Origin: Adineta ricciae
Taxonomy: Eukaryota > Rotifera > Eurotatoria > Adinetida > Adinetidae
Assembly: GCA_905250025.1 (NCBI GenBank)
Contig: CAJNOJ010000193.1
Location: 1-64,000 of the forward strand
Reading direction: 5' to 3'
DNA length: 64,000 nucleotides
Numbering within the stretch: the first letter of the stretch is position 1; the number at the start of each line of letters is the position of its first letter. Shown here in pieces: positions 55,086 to 64,000 of this stretch. Below the pieces are notes generated by a model, which saw nothing but the letters and a program-made list of their open reading frames with translations, did no database searches and was not told the origin of the DNA. A program made the position numbers and the translations under genes.

Positions 55086-57017
55086 ATGAATAACGTCAAC
55101 GATGAATTGTCGAAGATTAAAACGTGACTAACAGCATTAACTAATCCAATAAACTCCAACGATCCTGCAATAGAGTCCTTTTCAAATGAAGCAACTGACC
55201 AAAATTGTTCGTAAATTCGTAAAAATTTCGATGTCGTTTTCGCTCATATGTCACCTAAAACACGTGCCGTACATATAAGAAAGACTGTAAAGATATTTGT
55301 TCAAATGTATGGTACTAATCAATTTAAGCACATCACGACACGGCTCTAATTTTCATCCATGGTTTACACTTATGTAGAAAAAATTTCTACTATGATTTTA
55401 TCCGAAGATTACGTTCAGTATCGCACACTATTATGTGTCTTAGCTATTACAAACTTTATTCGAAACAATTTTCCCTTCGAATGCCTGAGAAAATTCTTTT
55501 CTATTGTACCAACTACAACGGCAGGTAAGATTTGATGTCATTACCATCAGAAAGAGCTATATATGAAAATCTGAATTGAAAATTTTTTTTGATTATGTAT
55601 ATAGATGGAGCTGACAATAATATCTCGTACTCCGAAAATGTGCTCGATATTCTCAAAGATATTCTTTCGAACTTGATTACACTTGCTGATAATATTTGCA
55701 CAGAGACTATTATTCAGTCATCAAAAGGCTATTTCAAAAACAGTTACTATTCTCTCATCGTATATCATTACTTGAATACGCTGACAAGTTTTTCGATATT
55801 TGTAACGGGCGCGACGCGTCTAACACGACTTTAAATGATGTTATATTTGACCTGTTGACAAAAGCTGTGAACGCAACAGACATAACTCCGTTAGTACCCA
55901 TGTACATCTATGCTGGATACGCTAAGATAACTGTTAAATGGTTAAAACAATCATTCTTCCCTGGACTATTCAAACATTTCGAAACAGATATCATATCACT
56001 CATATACAATCTGTCAAGACATTGAAAAGACTTAAGAGCATTGCGTGAAGAGCAAACGATCGAGATTCTCATGGAGCACAAATCTCTTATCACAGAAACA
56101 GTCAGTGAGTCTTGTATAGAGTTCTTCGTCGTTTTGTTAATTGTACTATCGAGAAATGATGATGAAGGCAAGCGAAATGAAGCTAACAACGATCTGATCG
56201 TCCAAGCTTATGAGAATCTGTACGAAAAAAAAGCGAAATGACCTCATTGTATTTAAATTGCTGAAATCTCGAATGTCATCTATCGGAATATCTTTGTCCG
56301 CTCCAAATTGCATTCTCAACCTTTTTGGTGAGGCCCATGCTTTATTATTCAATGAATATATAAATTATCTTAATAAACTCGTCGTCAAGTCCTTGTTGAA
56401 TATTAATTTATGTATTTCGAACTAGGAACAGTATTGTAATGTACTGAAAGACCATCATATGTTTTGCATTATTCTGCAAAGTCTTATGAAACAAAACAAA
56501 CAAAATATGGTCAAACGAAAAACAACGAAGACAATCTGTATTAGTCACAATGAAGATGACGTCAGCTTTTGTCGCTCGTTTGTTGATGCTCTACGTGAAA
56601 CGATGACTGTGCCAATTCGCGGTCGAATATGAACAATCAGATGACTTTCAAGATCCTTGGGAATACGTGACGCCGGTAATCGAATCGGCAACGATGATAA
56701 TTATCATAGCAACAAGTACTTCTGCTGATAGTGAATATAATCGTCAAGAATTACGTTACGTAGTGCTAGGAGACACTGACCATACGATGGAGAAGAAGCT
56801 TTTTATTGTGGTCGAATGTGAACCAATTTTCCAGTTTAGTATATCGCGGATCAAGACGTTTTTAAAAGACTATGAAAGAGTACCGTACAAAAATAGTATT
56901 GAAGTATTAGCTAGTGCAGTAGCTGATCGATTACTTATATCGAAGAACAAAAGACAAATGCTTGTTTTGTCCTCTTCGCACGTAATTACTGAATCGTGTG
57001 TTTGCGTTAGAATGTGA
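55086..57017 (+). pseudogene. helical-repeat plus C-terminal TIR domain gene, broken
   Basis: A chain of coding segments. After the ATG at 55086 comes an alpha-helical region (YVEKISTMILSEDYVQYRTL, ITNFIRNNFPFECLRKFFSI), then a possible intron (GTAAGATTTG...GTATATAG, 55526-55604). More paired helices of ARM/HEAT character follow (NVLDILKDILSNLITLADNI, YAGYAKITVKWLKQSFFPGL, ESCIEFFVVLLIVLSRN). A TIR domain lies at about 56535-56990: ICISHNEDDVSFCRSFVDAL (betaA/alphaA), DPWEYVTPVIESATMIIIIA, and SADSEYNRQEL, which places the Glu expected of NAD-cleaving TIRs. About four to five interruptions are seen, so it is unlikely to be functional. TIR proteins act in innate immunity or NAD+ hydrolysis; which applies here is unknown. 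Confidence 0.62.
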
Positions 57018-57306
57018 TTGGGTTTATAATAACGGATATATGTCCTTGAAAACATATAAAAGAGAGAAATATCAAACAAAAGAGTTAAAAAATTCGACTC
57101 ATTGTATCAAAGTATCTTGACGATTATTCAATTCGTGAGATATGAGATTAGAAGAAACGACATTCGACTTCTTTTATTATAATATTTATATTAGTGTTTA
57201 AAATAAAAGAAAGCCAACACAAATTGTGTATATATAAATGTTCTTTTTCACTAAGAAAAAATTGTAACATATGCTTTTTTGATCTACAAAATTATTTGTA
57301 GCTCAT

Positions 57307-57687
57307 TTAATATGTTGTTACACCAAATCCATATGGAACGCCTTGTACTACTCCTCCATAACCACCGAGACCACCGAGACCATAGCTACCAATACCATTC
57401 AAAGCTCCAATGCCACCTAAACCACCATAACCACCATTAACAAATTGCTGATAAGCCAAACCGAATTGTGGTGTCCATGGAACCAAGATGGTTATTGCAG
57501 GTGTGACACCGGCTCCAAGACCAAGTCCACCGAGAGGTCCGATACCGTGTGCTCCATATTCATACCCTGAGATGGCACCATATTCTAGTCCTCGAGCTGC
57601 GCCAAGAGCTCCATATTCAAGACCACGAGCGCCTCGTGCAGCTCCGTATTCCAGTCTTCTGAGTGCATTACGACCGTCAGCATGCAT
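57307..57687 (-). CDS. Gly/Tyr/Leu-rich low-complexity protein (126 aa)
   Basis: Short ORF with repeated LEYGA/YEYGA units in the N-terminal half (GLEYGALGAARGLEYGAISG) and a GGLGGYGG-type C-terminal half around a central hydrophobic patch (TPAITILVPWTPQFGLAYQQ). No signal peptide is seen in this frame. An AG precedes the ATG (TACAAATAAAG), so an upstream exon is possible. Composition recalls structural or shell/mucus-type glycine-rich proteins, or a phase-separating low-complexity protein. Not recognised; strong codon-level repetition makes chance unlikely. Divergent with the + gene at 58283. Confidence 0.55.
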   Translation of the reverse strand: MHADGRNALRRLEYGAARGARGLEYGALGAARGLEYGAISGYEYGAHGIGPLGGLGLGAGVTPAITILVPWTPQFGLAYQQFVNGGYGGLGGIGALNGIGSYGLGGLGGYGGVVQGVPYGFGVTTY

Positions 57688-58282
57688 CTTTATTTGTAAA
57701 CGTAGAAAGTATGTGGTTATTGGATGTGTTCGTTTATGATTGTGATATTGTGGTAAGAAATCGGTTATAAATGCGTTAATAAATGTCTATACACAGGAGA
57801 AAGAGAGAGAGAGAAGAATTTCGGCAAGCCATGTGTTGTCACTCATCTGGAACGTAAAACAATAGTATTTTTCTATTTTTTTCCTTTTCGTCATATTACC
57901 TATGGAATACAAACAAGGGGAGAGAGAGAGAGAGAAAATATGCTTCTTCACTTGATGATAGTGTGCAGTAAGGTGTAGAATCATTAAATAAGGAGAGAAA
58001 ACAAGAGAAAAAAGAGTACAATATACACTCACATTAATGCGATCGTGCATTTATGTCTTGGTGACGGTTTTCACTGCAAATTACGAAATGAATAAGAAAT
58101 AAAAATAAAAAACGCCCATATTTGTTTTCAACTGTAATGTTGAATCATGTTTTGGGCGTTATTCTCCACCTTGAATTATAATATGTATATATAGAACGAG
58201 TCAAATGGTAGAAAATTCGTGCGTATATATAACTCTCAGTCGATTCAGTATCGACAAGCAATTATATAATACTCCGCTGTCG
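57688..58282. promoter_or_regulatory. divergent intergenic region between two small genes
   Basis: About 600 bp shared upstream of two head-to-head genes. It holds GA microsatellites (57798-57815 and 57918-57934), a hairpin AACGCCCA...TGGGCGTT (about 58110-58160) and a TATATATAG about 95 bp before the + gene ATG. A bidirectional promoter is an inference. Confidence 0.35.
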
Positions 58283-58477
58283 ATGGATCCAAATTTGGCA
58301 GGTGAACCGGAGCCAGGTCTGATCAGTGGTATCAGACGAGAAGTTGGCAAAATTGAAGGTGAATTTCGCGACATTGAACGAAATCATGAACAACGTGAAG
58401 CTGACAAATACGAAAATCGAGCTGAACGTTATGCGGAAAAAGAAAGTGAAGATTTCAATCAAGGACGTTTTCCATAA
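58283..58477 (+). CDS. small highly charged protein (64 aa)
   Basis: MDPNLAGEPEPGLISGIRRE then EGEFRDIERNHEQREADKYE and NRAERYAEKESEDFNQGRFP. About half the residues are charged, there is no Cys or Trp, and the second half is a continuous amphipathic helix. An in-frame ATG at 58205 would add 26 non-charged residues; the internal Met is preferred for composition and TATA spacing. LEA- or hydrophilin-like composition would suit a desiccation-tolerant bdelloid, but no LEA motif was recognised. Confidence 0.5.
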   Translation: MDPNLAGEPEPGLISGIRREVGKIEGEFRDIERNHEQREADKYENRAERYAEKESEDFNQGRFP

Positions 58478-58917
58478 ATATTTTTTATATTTTTGACGAC
58501 AACGATTTTATCTTTCTACGTGTGTAATAAATATTGATAGTGGTTGTAATTATTCCTGAGATGATATTTTCTTCTTTTTCATATTTTATCGAAGATTCCT
58601 TATAGAGGATCGTCAGTTGATCAATACACGATGAATAATTCACTTGAGACAAGATAAGAGGCAAAACAAGTGTGTGTTGTCACGTGTAAGTTATTTCTCA
58701 TCGACAACACGATTCTACGCAATATGATTTTAATGTTCATAGAAACAGCTTTTTCATCATTGTCTAACACTCGTAGTGAAGAAAGAGAAAGTTTTTTTAA
58801 AAACTTTTCCCTTCCGTCAGTACGATGAAATACTTTCACAATGGATGTGGGAGAGCGTCATCCCAATATCTGTGATTCATGCTTTTTATTATTTATTAGC
58901 CGACCGCCTTTATCAAT
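58478..58917. other. short intergenic stretch
   Basis: Contains a frame with a hydrophobic, TM-like segment (ESVIPISVIHAFYYLLADRL, about 58855-58910) overlapping the start of the ART remnant; not assignable. Confidence 0.3.
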
Positions 58918-59743
58918 ATGGTATCTCGACCATCACATACTCGAATGGCTCACAACTTTCTATTAATTTGGTTCGACGAGCTTAGCAACAATGACTATCT
59001 GAATACTACCGAAAAATTTCAAGAGCTTGTAAATATCGTGTACAGATGTACTGATATCGATGAGTGCATTGATTTTATTACCGATAACGAAAATGATATT
59101 TTTCTATTTGTTTCTGGATGATTAACTGAACTTTTTCTTCGTACCCTTCACGATATTTCGCAAGTCCAAGCTATTTATATTTTTGACAAAAATACTATTG
59201 AGCAACCACAATTGGCACAAAATTGGGCAAAAGTGAAAGGTATATTCGTAAATATTGAATCGATCTGTGAAACACTTAGGAACATCACTCACGAATATAA
59301 AGAAAACTCCATTTCTATGAGTTTCGTGAAGTGCGATGATGCTATTTCGGACGAAAATCTCAATCAACTCGATCATACTTTTATGTACACGCGATTATTG
59401 AAGGAAATATTATTTGCTATTGATTTCGAACGGCAACATATCAATGAATTTCTGACCTACTGTCGCGAACAATTCATCCATAATATTTCTACATTACAGA
59501 AATTGGACATACTTGAGCAGGATTATCACATGCATGAACCGATCTGGTGGTATACGCAGGACTTCTTCCTTTATTCAATGCTCAATCAAGCTTTACGTAC
59601 GATGGATATTGATCAGATCATGAAGTTAGGCTTCTTCGTCAAGGACCTCCATTTGAATATAGTAAAATTATACTCTCAACAAAATGATGGAGCTCGGCAC
59701 GTCTTGCCTTTTACTGTCTATCGCGGTCAAGGTCTTTCTCCGG
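58918..59743 (+). pseudogene. ADP-ribosyltransferase family gene, broken, cut by assembly join
   Basis: Related to the ART-TPR gene at 16.8-19.4 kb. It has the same N-terminal domain (FLLIWFDELSNNDYLNTTEK, VQAIYIFDKNT), the same pre-catalytic helices (HMHEPIWWYTQDFFLYSMLN against DQAIWWYTRESFLYRILN) and the start of the ART core with its Arg (FTVYRGQ) just before the N at 59744. The rest of the ART core and any TPR repeats are not in the assembly. The visible part carries one interruption, so it is treated as a fossil copy. Confidence 0.7.
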
Positions 59744-61343
59744 NACCGGTATTCTTTCGTTGATCAGTATCAGGTTATCGTGACGTTTGGCTGTCGATAC
59801 CCGGTGTAATGGTATTATGACATCTGTGGTCTCCGAAACAACACTTGATAAAAGAAGCATTATGTTGAGTGACTGGCATCAAATGATGTCAGTGTAATAT
59901 AGTTGTTTACAGAATTATGATGTCATTAATATGCTGGCGACTACGGAGATCCAACAATTGGCCGTCAGTCAGCTTTTTTGTTTTGTTGTCTATATTGCTG
60001 CCTAATACATTGTCGCCTGAAATAAGCTTCGTTGCAAAAAATCGTCCTTTGTCAAATAACAGAGCAAAATTTTTTTATTGACAAACTAACATCAGTTTTA
60101 TGATCCTCGACCCCAAGAGCCCTTCCATCAATGGTTTCCTAACGAGCATAGTTAAGTTTTAATTGATTCATAAATTGCTACAATCTGATTGGATCAAGCA
60201 AACAAACAACTTTATGCATTTTAATGACTACATTTGTTTGTGACGCTATAACTCTTTGTTTCAGAAAAGAGAATAACTATCTTATAATTGTATTCATCAA
60301 TATGAACAGATGAAATGAAGTGTCTCTTTTTTCTCTAGATAACTTTTCCCTTAACACATGACCTTTATTGTTGTCACATGTATTAATTTGCCTATTTTAA
60401 TGCATCGAGAGCAGAAGGATCGGACAGCATTTCCACCCTCTCATTTTCACTCGGATGCATTAATGCGGAAGTGTTGTATTATTAAATATAGCATCTTATA
60501 CATTGAAGTTGGCAGATAAACAAATATAATACTACACTTGATAAGGGAGAAAAATTAAAAATGATAATATTATGTAAAATAATGTTAATGATAAGAAAGA
60601 GAAATCTTCTCGTCTTTAAAATCTTTTTTTCTCGTTCAGAATGTAATCTATGTTTTAACGACACTCATGTGGATGTTTATAATACTTCATATCAGAATGA
60701 CTGCCTTCTATACTGCTATCATTTCAGCGTAGTTACAGAATAGAATATGTGACAGTTTGATGCAATCAGTAAATTGATTATGTAAACAAAATTAGGTTTC
60801 CGTAGTTTTATGTATGATCAGAAGTGCCAGTTTCTCTGTTTTTTGAAAATAGAGATTATCTAAAGTTTTTATAATTACCAAGATAAAGAACACACGTCTG
60901 TCCATAAGCCTGTCATACGATTAGCTAGAGCAAAGATCTTCGGGTATGAAAATTGAACATAATCATTTTATTCTCTTTCATCTTGTTGAATAAACAAAAT
61001 TACTCATTGTTGTTAGCACACTCAACTTTGTATTGGTGGACATGTTCTAGCTGATAGATTTCCCACCAGCATATGTTTTTATTAGAATTGCAAGGAAAAT
61101 AGAAACACGGATAGGTAACTAACTGCATACATTCGCCAATTAAATACTCTTTTTAATTAAAACACATGTCATCGCCTATGAGACACACTGTGACATAAGA
61201 ACGATGTACCGATGATAGTGCTAAGTGACATTTAATTAGTGAATAAAACTTCATTTGTTTGTTTGCTGTAGTCATACTTGTACGTGCGAAAGAAAACCAA
61301 AATGTCTCTATCGGTTTAGAAAATATCCAATTCTCAATATATC

Positions 61344-62273
61344 ATGTCGATACAAGTAGTTAAAATAAGTATCTTCTCTTTTGGTCTTGTCTGTGCAGTG
61401 ATTGGCGAATGTACGATGATTTTTATTGTCTCAATGATGATTTGCCGTCGATCAATTATGAAAATAGAACGTGTCGATTACTTACTTTTTCTGCATTTAT
61501 ATGTCTGTCTTCTGATCAGTTACCTGCTCTTTATGGATAAATGTATCTATTCAATCATTGGCCATATCTACCCCCAAGTGTCATACGACGGATGGTGGTG
61601 CCGCATAAAAGCCTATCTGGTTTATTCGAACGCAGGCATGTATTTTTATACCGTTTTGCTTCAAGCTGCCTATCGATTTAATCGCATAGTCTATCCGACA
61701 AAGATTAAACTACAATCATTCCATTTGTACATTCTATTATCAATTATTCAGACGACTATGGCTTTCGGTCAAGTATGTCCGAGTCTAATTACAGGTGATA
61801 TCGATTATTTAGTTAACGACTATCTCTGTCAGTTTGCTCCAACGAATATCAATGGCTCTTTATTTATTTGCTCAGTGGCTTTTCTCCTTCCGTTTACCGT
61901 TACTATATTGCTATACATTTGGACCATGCGTCATGTTCGAAAACGAGGTGCTCTGGTCATTCATAATAATTATCGAGTACGAGTTCGTCGTGATATAACT
62001 ATAATGACGCGTTTAGTGATTCTTCTGACATGTTTAACTGCAGTTGCTGCACCACATGGTCTCATTCCGATTGTTTATGGTCTGACTGGATGTATTCCAT
62101 TGTGGACAGTTCCATTCGAATGGGCATTGACTATTTTTGCACTCGTGTCGGTAACTACTGTTCAGCTTGCAACATCTCCTTTTCTGAAAAGATTGTTCCG
62201 CCGGTCGCCTCGTGTCGAACCGGTTATATGGTTTCGTACCCTCCATGCAAGGAACTTTTTGAAAATGCAATAA
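61344..62273 (+). CDS. 7TM receptor, bdelloid orphan type (309 aa), copy B
   Basis: Paralog or allele of 53086-54015 with the same length, about 91% protein identity and no interruptions. All seven helices, the WWCRI and YLCQF cysteines, AYRFNRIVYP and the RRSPRVEPVIWFRTLHARNF tail are kept. Most differences are Val/Ile/Leu swaps within helices, consistent with purifying selection. The start at 61344 is fixed by an upstream in-frame stop. Confidence 0.87.
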   Translation: MSIQVVKISIFSFGLVCAVIGECTMIFIVSMMICRRSIMKIERVDYLLFLHLYVCLLISYLLFMDKCIYSIIGHIYPQVSYDGWWCRIKAYLVYSNAGMYFYTVLLQAAYRFNRIVYPTKIKLQSFHLYILLSIIQTTMAFGQVCPSLITGDIDYLVNDYLCQFAPTNINGSLFICSVAFLLPFTVTILLYIWTMRHVRKRGALVIHNNYRVRVRRDITIMTRLVILLTCLTAVAAPHGLIPIVYGLTGCIPLWTVPFEWALTIFALVSVTTVQLATSPFLKRLFRRSPRVEPVIWFRTLHARNFLKMQ

Positions 62274-63349
62274 AATTTATTAAGCTGAATGATAGTGATG
62301 ATTAATTTTACAAAGTGCCATCACAGTTTATAGTTTCAAAGATTTGACTATATAATCCTCTAGTGAATTATGTTCTCGATCCTATGAAAAGCATTAAGAT
62401 ATTAATGCTGTCAGCGATTATGGAAGAACACTATGTCCCTGAAACATTTCGCTTACATTGTGTTCTAATGAAATCAATTCGTATTTAATATCTTTTTCAT
62501 GATTCGACGGGTTCTCGAGGTCACTAACAACGGAATGTGTACAGAAAATCATTATTGTCACATGTTCTCAACAAATACATATGACAACAGTCGCTTTGCC
62601 ATTGTATTCGTCAGAAAGAATGTCGGACGAAAAAACGGCGCATGTAAACTATTATTTATTACAGAAAGAAGAAGAAGAGAAAGACAAACGCGTAGATGAT
62701 GGCTAAGCATAAGATGCAAGGTTTTTAACAGAAGTTGTATATTGATGTATTCGAAATGCGTTCACCTGTTCTTATACATATCCTCATCTAGCTCATTCTT
62801 TTGCCATATTGAAATATCGAAAAAACACGTTCTCTCCATAGTATGTCTCATCACAAATTGTTTCAACATTTCGAGACGATACTGGGACTTGTATATCGAC
62901 CTGTCTTTGGTTTTACGCAACGAACATGTGAAACGTCTAGTTAAATAGTTTCTTATACAAATACTATCGAGTCTTCTTCAGTCCATTTTTCATTACTTAA
63001 AACAACGCAAACTCATTGACTTTTCGTGATTATTCACTCAGTTTCACTTGATTAGAGGAAGATTTTCATATCGTTCTCCATAGATCCCTATATAACCAAC
63101 AAATGGTTTCTCTCCACACAACTTCTATTGAATAAACCATTAATCTAAGGATAAAAATATTTCATGCAGAAGTTGTAATTTTATGGCGAAAAGCATGAGA
63201 GAAAAACCCTATGATTTGTTTTTCTTATTCATCTCTGGGTTTTACACACGTAACGCGTTTGCCTGTTGTTTATTTCTCATCACGAAACACAAAGAATCTA
63301 CTGCGCCCGTTTAGGGGATTGTAATTCTCACGTTCTTACAGCGTGAAAC

Positions 63350-64000
63350 ATGAATAACGTTGATGATGAATTACCGAAGATTAAAGCGTGGCTAGCAGCA
63401 TTAACTGATCCAACAAACTCCAAAGATTCAAAAAAGTCCTTTTCAAATGAAGCAACTGATCAAAATTGTTCGTAAACTCGTCAAAATTTCGATGTTGTTT
63501 TCGCTCATATGTCATCCAAAACACGTACCATACATATCAGAAAGGCTGTAAAGATATTTGTTTAAATGTATGGTACTGATCAATTTAAGCACGTGACGAC
63601 ACGGCTCGAATTTTCATCCATGGTTTACACTTATGTAGAAGAAATTTCTACTATGATCTTATTCGAAGATTACGTTGAGTATCGCGCACTATTATGTGCC
63701 TTGGTTGTTACAAACTTTATTCAAAACAATTTTCTCTTCGAATGCCTGAGAAAATTCTTTTCTATTGTACCAACTGTAACGGGAAGTAAGATTAGATGTC
63801 ATTACCATCAGAAAGAGCTATGCATGAAAATTTGAATTAAAAATTTTTTTTTGATAATGTATATCGATGGAGCTGACAATAATCTCTCGTACTCCAAAAA
63901 TGTGCTCGATATTCTCAAAGATATTCTTTCGAACTTGATTAAACTTGCTGATAATATTTGTACACAGACTATTATTCAGCCATCAAAATACTATTTCAAA
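63350..64000 (+). pseudogene. helical-repeat/TIR gene, copy B (5' part only)
   Basis: Equivalent to 55086-55740: MNNVDDELPKIKAWLAALTD, YVEEISTMILFEDYVEYRAL, CLRKFFSIVP, a GTAAGATTAG donor near 63787 and DGADNNLSYSKNVLDILKDI to the window edge. Fewer interruptions than copy A (about two in the visible part), one shared with it. The TIR domain lies beyond the window. Confidence 0.6.

Larger units (their letters stand above)
51552..55740. repeat. segmental duplication, copy A (at least 4.2 kb)
   Basis: Matches 59815-64000 (window end) in the same orientation at a constant offset of about 8260 bp with few indels. It includes the receptor at 53086 and the start of the TIR gene. Copy B begins about 70 bp after the N at 59744. 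51552-53085 is otherwise non-coding; a conserved 35-codon frame (NDTHV, YNTSYQNDCLLYCYHFSVVT) near 52390-52485 has no assigned role. Confidence 0.9.
59815..64000. repeat. segmental duplication, copy B (runs off the window)
   Basis: Counterpart of 51552-55740. Non-coding parts carry more small differences than the receptor gene. It begins close after the N at 59744, so it may be a second haplotype placed in series. Confidence 0.9.

Overview
The window looks like nuclear DNA of a bdelloid rotifer (Adineta/Rotaria type). This is inferred from AT-rich sequence, very short GT-AG introns (three of exactly 57 bp), orphan-type seven-transmembrane receptors, an ADP-ribosyltransferase fused to TPR repeats, PAN/EGF-NHL secreted proteins, short CCCTCA/CCCACA telomere-like tracts, and a mix of Helitron, RTE, hAT, Tc1/mariner and Penelope remains. 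No search could be run, so the assignment rests on family recognition.

Layout. 0-0.2 kb: C-terminus of a 7TM receptor, then a hAT-like MITE with target duplication. 2-7.7 kb: a 1.1 kb repeat present twice, around shuffled Helitron Rep/helicase pieces. 8.2-11.5 kb: a full RTE-type LINE with a 1045-residue open frame and a perfect 13-bp target duplication; it lies next to a broken OTU-domain gene. 13.6-14.7 kb: a 7TM receptor pseudogene. 15.7-16.3 kb: a non-autonomous Helitron. 16.8-19.4 kb: an intact two-exon ART-TPR gene. 19.4-29 kb: a modular family of two-TM, Cys-rich-ectodomain proteins. 29-33.7 kb: non-coding repeats and foldbacks. 33.8-38.7 kb: a small secreted peptide precursor with eight cysteines, present twice, each copy followed by the same foldback MITE. 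39-40 kb: Penelope-like remains. 40.5-42.4 kb: a three-exon PAN/EGF-NHL gene, with a broken copy at 48.6-50 kb. 45.2-46.2 kb: a 7TM receptor. 47.4-48.3 kb: a broken DDE transposase. 51.5-64 kb: a segment of at least 4.2 kb present twice, carrying a 7TM receptor and the 5' part of a helical-repeat-TIR gene. Between its copies lie the rest of the TIR gene, a Gly/Tyr-rich gene, a small charged-protein gene and an ART gene fragment.

Most striking point. In the 21-24 kb array, successive two-TM units look separate because each ends in its own stop codon. Each unit, however, carries a possible phase-1 intron at the same place, right after TM2: GC-AG in unit 1, GT-AG in unit 2. Splicing removes the stop and joins the frame exactly to the next unit; retention gives a single-unit protein. 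The one-base length difference between the two array copies lies inside this intron. The locus may therefore make either single subunits or covalent multi-unit proteins. This is an inference from sequence and needs transcripts.

Assembly caution. Single N bases (6565, 24138, 27656, 28200, 30553, 38679, 48318, 49964, 59744) and one N run (36968-36994) mark joins, and nearly every large duplication has one copy starting or ending at such a join. The apparent tandem duplications may partly be divergent alleles or homeologs placed in series.
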